A DNA stretch of 46,432 nucleotides from Paludibacteraceae bacterium (GTDB taxonomy: Bacteria > Bacteroidota > Bacteroidia > Bacteroidales > Paludibacteraceae): positions 1 through 46,432 of the forward strand of contig JAFYSF010000068.1 of the NCBI GenBank assembly GCA_017559505.1, written 5' to 3'. The notes under the pieces were generated by a model. It was not told the DNA's origin. It made no database searches and saw only the letters and a program-made list of their open reading frames with translations. How positions within the stretch are numbered: the stretch's first letter is position 1; every line of letters begins with the position of its first letter. Both the position numbers and the translations under genes were made by a program. Shown one piece after another: positions 44,738-46,432 of this stretch.

Positions 44738-44765
44738 TCTCAACTCTCAACTCTCAATTTTCAAC
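44738..44765 (+). repeat. 7-bp tandem repeat (TCTCAAC)
   Basis: TCTCAAC, TCTCAAC, TCTCAAT, TTTCAAC in phase, six bases before the ftsY ATG, so it forms the immediate translation-initiation region. Confidence 0.85.
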
Positions 44766-44771
44766 TATACT

Positions 44772-45725
44772 ATGGGCTTTTTCAGTTTCTTTTCTCGTGA
44801 AAAAAAGGAGACATTAGACAATGGACTTCAAAAAACAAAACAAAGTGTGTTTGAAAAAATTAAACGCGCTGTTGTTGGTAAGGATAAAGTGGATGACGAT
44901 GTGCTTGACAATCTCGAAGAGGTGCTCGTAACATCTGATGTTGGCGTAGAAACCACTGTGCGTATCATCGAGCGCATACAAGAACGTGTAGCTCGTGATA
45001 AATATGTCGGCACAGACGAGTTGAATTTTGTGCTTAAAGATGAAATTTGCCAACTCCTTGCCGAAAACAATTCTGACGATCAAATCTCTTTCGAATCCGA
45101 ATTGCCTGAAATGCCATATGTTATCATGGTGGTAGGTGTTAATGGTGTAGGCAAAACAACCACTATAGGCAAGCTTGCATATCAATTCAAAAAAGCAGGT
45201 AAAAAAGTTTATCTCGGTGCGGCGGATACTTTCCGTGCAGCTGCAGTCGAACAACTCGTCATTTGGGGCGAGCGTGTAGGTGTGCCTGTTGTGAAACAAC
45301 AAATGGGTTCCGACCCAGCTTCTGTCGCTTATGACACACTTTCTTCGGCTAAAGCCAATGGTGCCGATGTTGTGATTATCGACACAGCAGGACGTCTTCA
45401 TAACAAGGTAGGTTTGATGAATGAGCTTACTAAAATCAAGAACGTAATGCAAAAAGTATTGCCAAATGCGCCACATGATGTTATGCTCGTACTCGATGGT
45501 TCTACAGGGCAAAATGCTTTTGAACAAGCAAAACAATTCACTAAAGCCACTCAGGTTACCTCTCTTGCTATCACAAAACTCGATGGTACAGCTAAGGGTG
45601 GGGTAGTGATTGGTATTTCTGATCAATTCAAAATTCCAGTGCGTTATATTGGTCTTGGCGAAGGCATGGAGCATCTTCAGGTATTTGATAAACAAGCATT
45701 TGTTGAAACTTTATTTGGCGAGTAA
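44772..45725 (+). CDS. ftsY: Signal recognition particle receptor FtsY
   Basis: 317 residues. NG domain only, without the long acidic A domain of E. coli. N domain helices (KKETLDNGLQKTKQSVFEKI, LEEVLVTSDVGVETTVRI), then G motifs VGVNGVGKTTTIGKLA (G1), DTFRAAAVEQL, IIDTAGRLHNK (G3), TKLDGTAKGG (G4) and the closing GLGEGMEHLQVFD. SRP-dependent membrane protein targeting at the inner membrane. rimO follows after nine bases. Confidence 0.97.
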   Translation: MGFFSFFSREKKETLDNGLQKTKQSVFEKIKRAVVGKDKVDDDVLDNLEEVLVTSDVGVETTVRIIERIQERVARDKYVGTDELNFVLKDEICQLLAENNSDDQISFESELPEMPYVIMVVGVNGVGKTTTIGKLAYQFKKAGKKVYLGAADTFRAAAVEQLVIWGERVGVPVVKQQMGSDPASVAYDTLSSAKANGADVVIIDTAGRLHNKVGLMNELTKIKNVMQKVLPNAPHDVMLVLDGSTGQNAFEQAKQFTKATQVTSLAITKLDGTAKGGVVIGISDQFKIPVRYIGLGEGMEHLQVFDKQAFVETLFGE

Positions 45726-45734
45726 TATAGGTGT

Positions 45735-46432
45735 ATGATTAAGAATAGAGTAGATATAATTTCGCTTGGTTGTTCAAAAAATCTTGTTGATTCCGAGCAA
45801 GTAATGGCTCAGTTTGCCAATCGTGGCTTTGATGTATTTCATGATTCTTCCGATGTCAAAGGGCAATATGTAATCATCAATACATGTGGTTTTATTGGCG
45901 ATGCCAAAGAAGAGTCCATTGAGATGATTCTTTCAATGGCTCAAGCAAAAAAACGCCGTAAAATAGGTAAACTTATTGTTATGGGTTGCCTTTCTGAGCG
46001 TTATCGCGAGGAGTTGAAAGCTGAAATACCAGAAGTTGATGCTTTTTATGGCAAATTCGATTGGGTTAATTTAGCAAATGACCTATTTCAAGACAATCTA
46101 TCTACAGAAAATCAACGTGTTGTAACTACTCCTGCGCATTATGCCTATATAAAAATTGCCGAAGGTTGCAATCGTACATGTTCGTATTGCGCAATTCCTA
46201 TTATTACGGGTAAATATAAATCTCGTCCTATTGAGTCTATTGTAGATGAGGTAAAATCATTAGTGGCGAAAGGCGTAAAAGAGTTCCAACTCATAGCTCA
46301 AGACCTAACTTTCTATGGCTATGATTTGTATAAAACCAACAAACTTGCCGAGTTAGTTCAAACTCTTGCTAATATTCAAGGCGTGGAATGGTTGCGCCTT
46401 CATTATGGCTATCCAAATCAATTTCCATACGA
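45735..46432 (+). CDS. rimO: Ribosomal protein S12 methylthiotransferase RimO, 5' part
   Basis: About 232 residues before the window ends. Opening MIKNRVDIISLGCSKNLVDSE has the first MTTase cysteine; INTCGFIGDAKEES and GCLSERYREE carry the second and third; then IKIAEGCNRTCSYCAIP is the radical-SAM CxxxCxxC. The SLGCSKN and ISLGC signature and the KYKSRP stretch favour RimO over MiaB. It adds a methylthio group to an aspartate of S12. ATG 45735 is preferred; GTG three bases earlier is possible. Runs off the window, no sign of damage. Confidence 0.95.
   Translation, partial: MIKNRVDIISLGCSKNLVDSEQVMAQFANRGFDVFHDSSDVKGQYVIINTCGFIGDAKEESIEMILSMAQAKKRRKIGKLIVMGCLSERYREELKAEIPEVDAFYGKFDWVNLANDLFQDNLSTENQRVVTTPAHYAYIKIAEGCNRTCSYCAIPIITGKYKSRPIESIVDEVKSLVAKGVKEFQLIAQDLTFYGYDLYKTNKLAELVQTLANIQGVEWLRLHYGYPNQFPY

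Overview
This window comes from a member of Bacteroidota, most likely the order Bacteroidales. The sequence basis is: repeated promoters of the Bacteroidota type (TTTG, a spacer of about 19-20, TAnnTTTG), mostly weak Shine-Dalgarno sites, an AT-rich genome, a type IX secretion (T9SS) sorting domain on one protein, and families typical of the phylum (DUF4295, DUF6029, Omp28, NfnAB-type oxidoreductase, paired Wza lipoproteins with a Wzc tyrosine kinase). No genus can be named from what is visible.

Layout. 1-95 is the 3' part of a 5S rRNA. 0.6-9.2 kb holds housekeeping and small accessory genes: a CAT-fold acetyltransferase, an outer-membrane protein, mdh, a coiled-coil membrane protein, tRNA-Glu, rpsT, a YgbA-like protein, radC, an AlaX-type editing protein, a DUF4405 membrane protein, hsp20 behind a near-perfect sigma-54 promoter, and a PhnP-like metallo-hydrolase. 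9.3-15.8 kb, on the minus strand, has infC-rpmI-rplT (infC apparently starting at AUA), an alpha/beta hydrolase, an M20 peptidase and tex. 16.6-22.9 kb is a defence island: a Bro-N/Fic fusion protein and a complete type I restriction-modification operon (hsdM-hsdS-hsdR). The operon sits behind a leader of about 310 nt with nested perfect hairpins and a possible terminator/antiterminator switch. 23.2-27.5 kb has nfnA-nfnB, a LOG-family protein and a degenerate GH16-like protein. 27.5-33.3 kb is an envelope gene cluster: a TlpA-like thioredoxin, a DUF6029 barrel, two Omp28 proteins with CxxC (one with a T9SS domain) and a small lipoprotein. 33.4-39.4 kb has tRNA-Arg, pnp, a PIN-PhoH protein, folC and three identical tRNA-Val genes in exact 128-bp units. 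39.4-43.4 kb is a polysaccharide-export set (two Wza-like lipoproteins and Wzc). 43.7-46.4 kb has rpmB-rpmG-DUF4295, ftsY and the start of rimO.

The most unusual global feature is between the genes. Many spacers contain short degenerate tandem arrays with strict periods of 7, 9 or 11 bp. Several families recur at distant sites, three loci carry the same ordered 11-mer plus 7-mer composite, some 7-mer arrays are paired as inverted repeats that can form hairpins, and one element of about 110 bp occurs twice in opposite orientation 35 kb apart. The strongest candidates for undescribed biology are the switch-like leader of the hsd operon, the interspersed repeat system, and the Omp28/DUF6029/TlpA envelope cluster.
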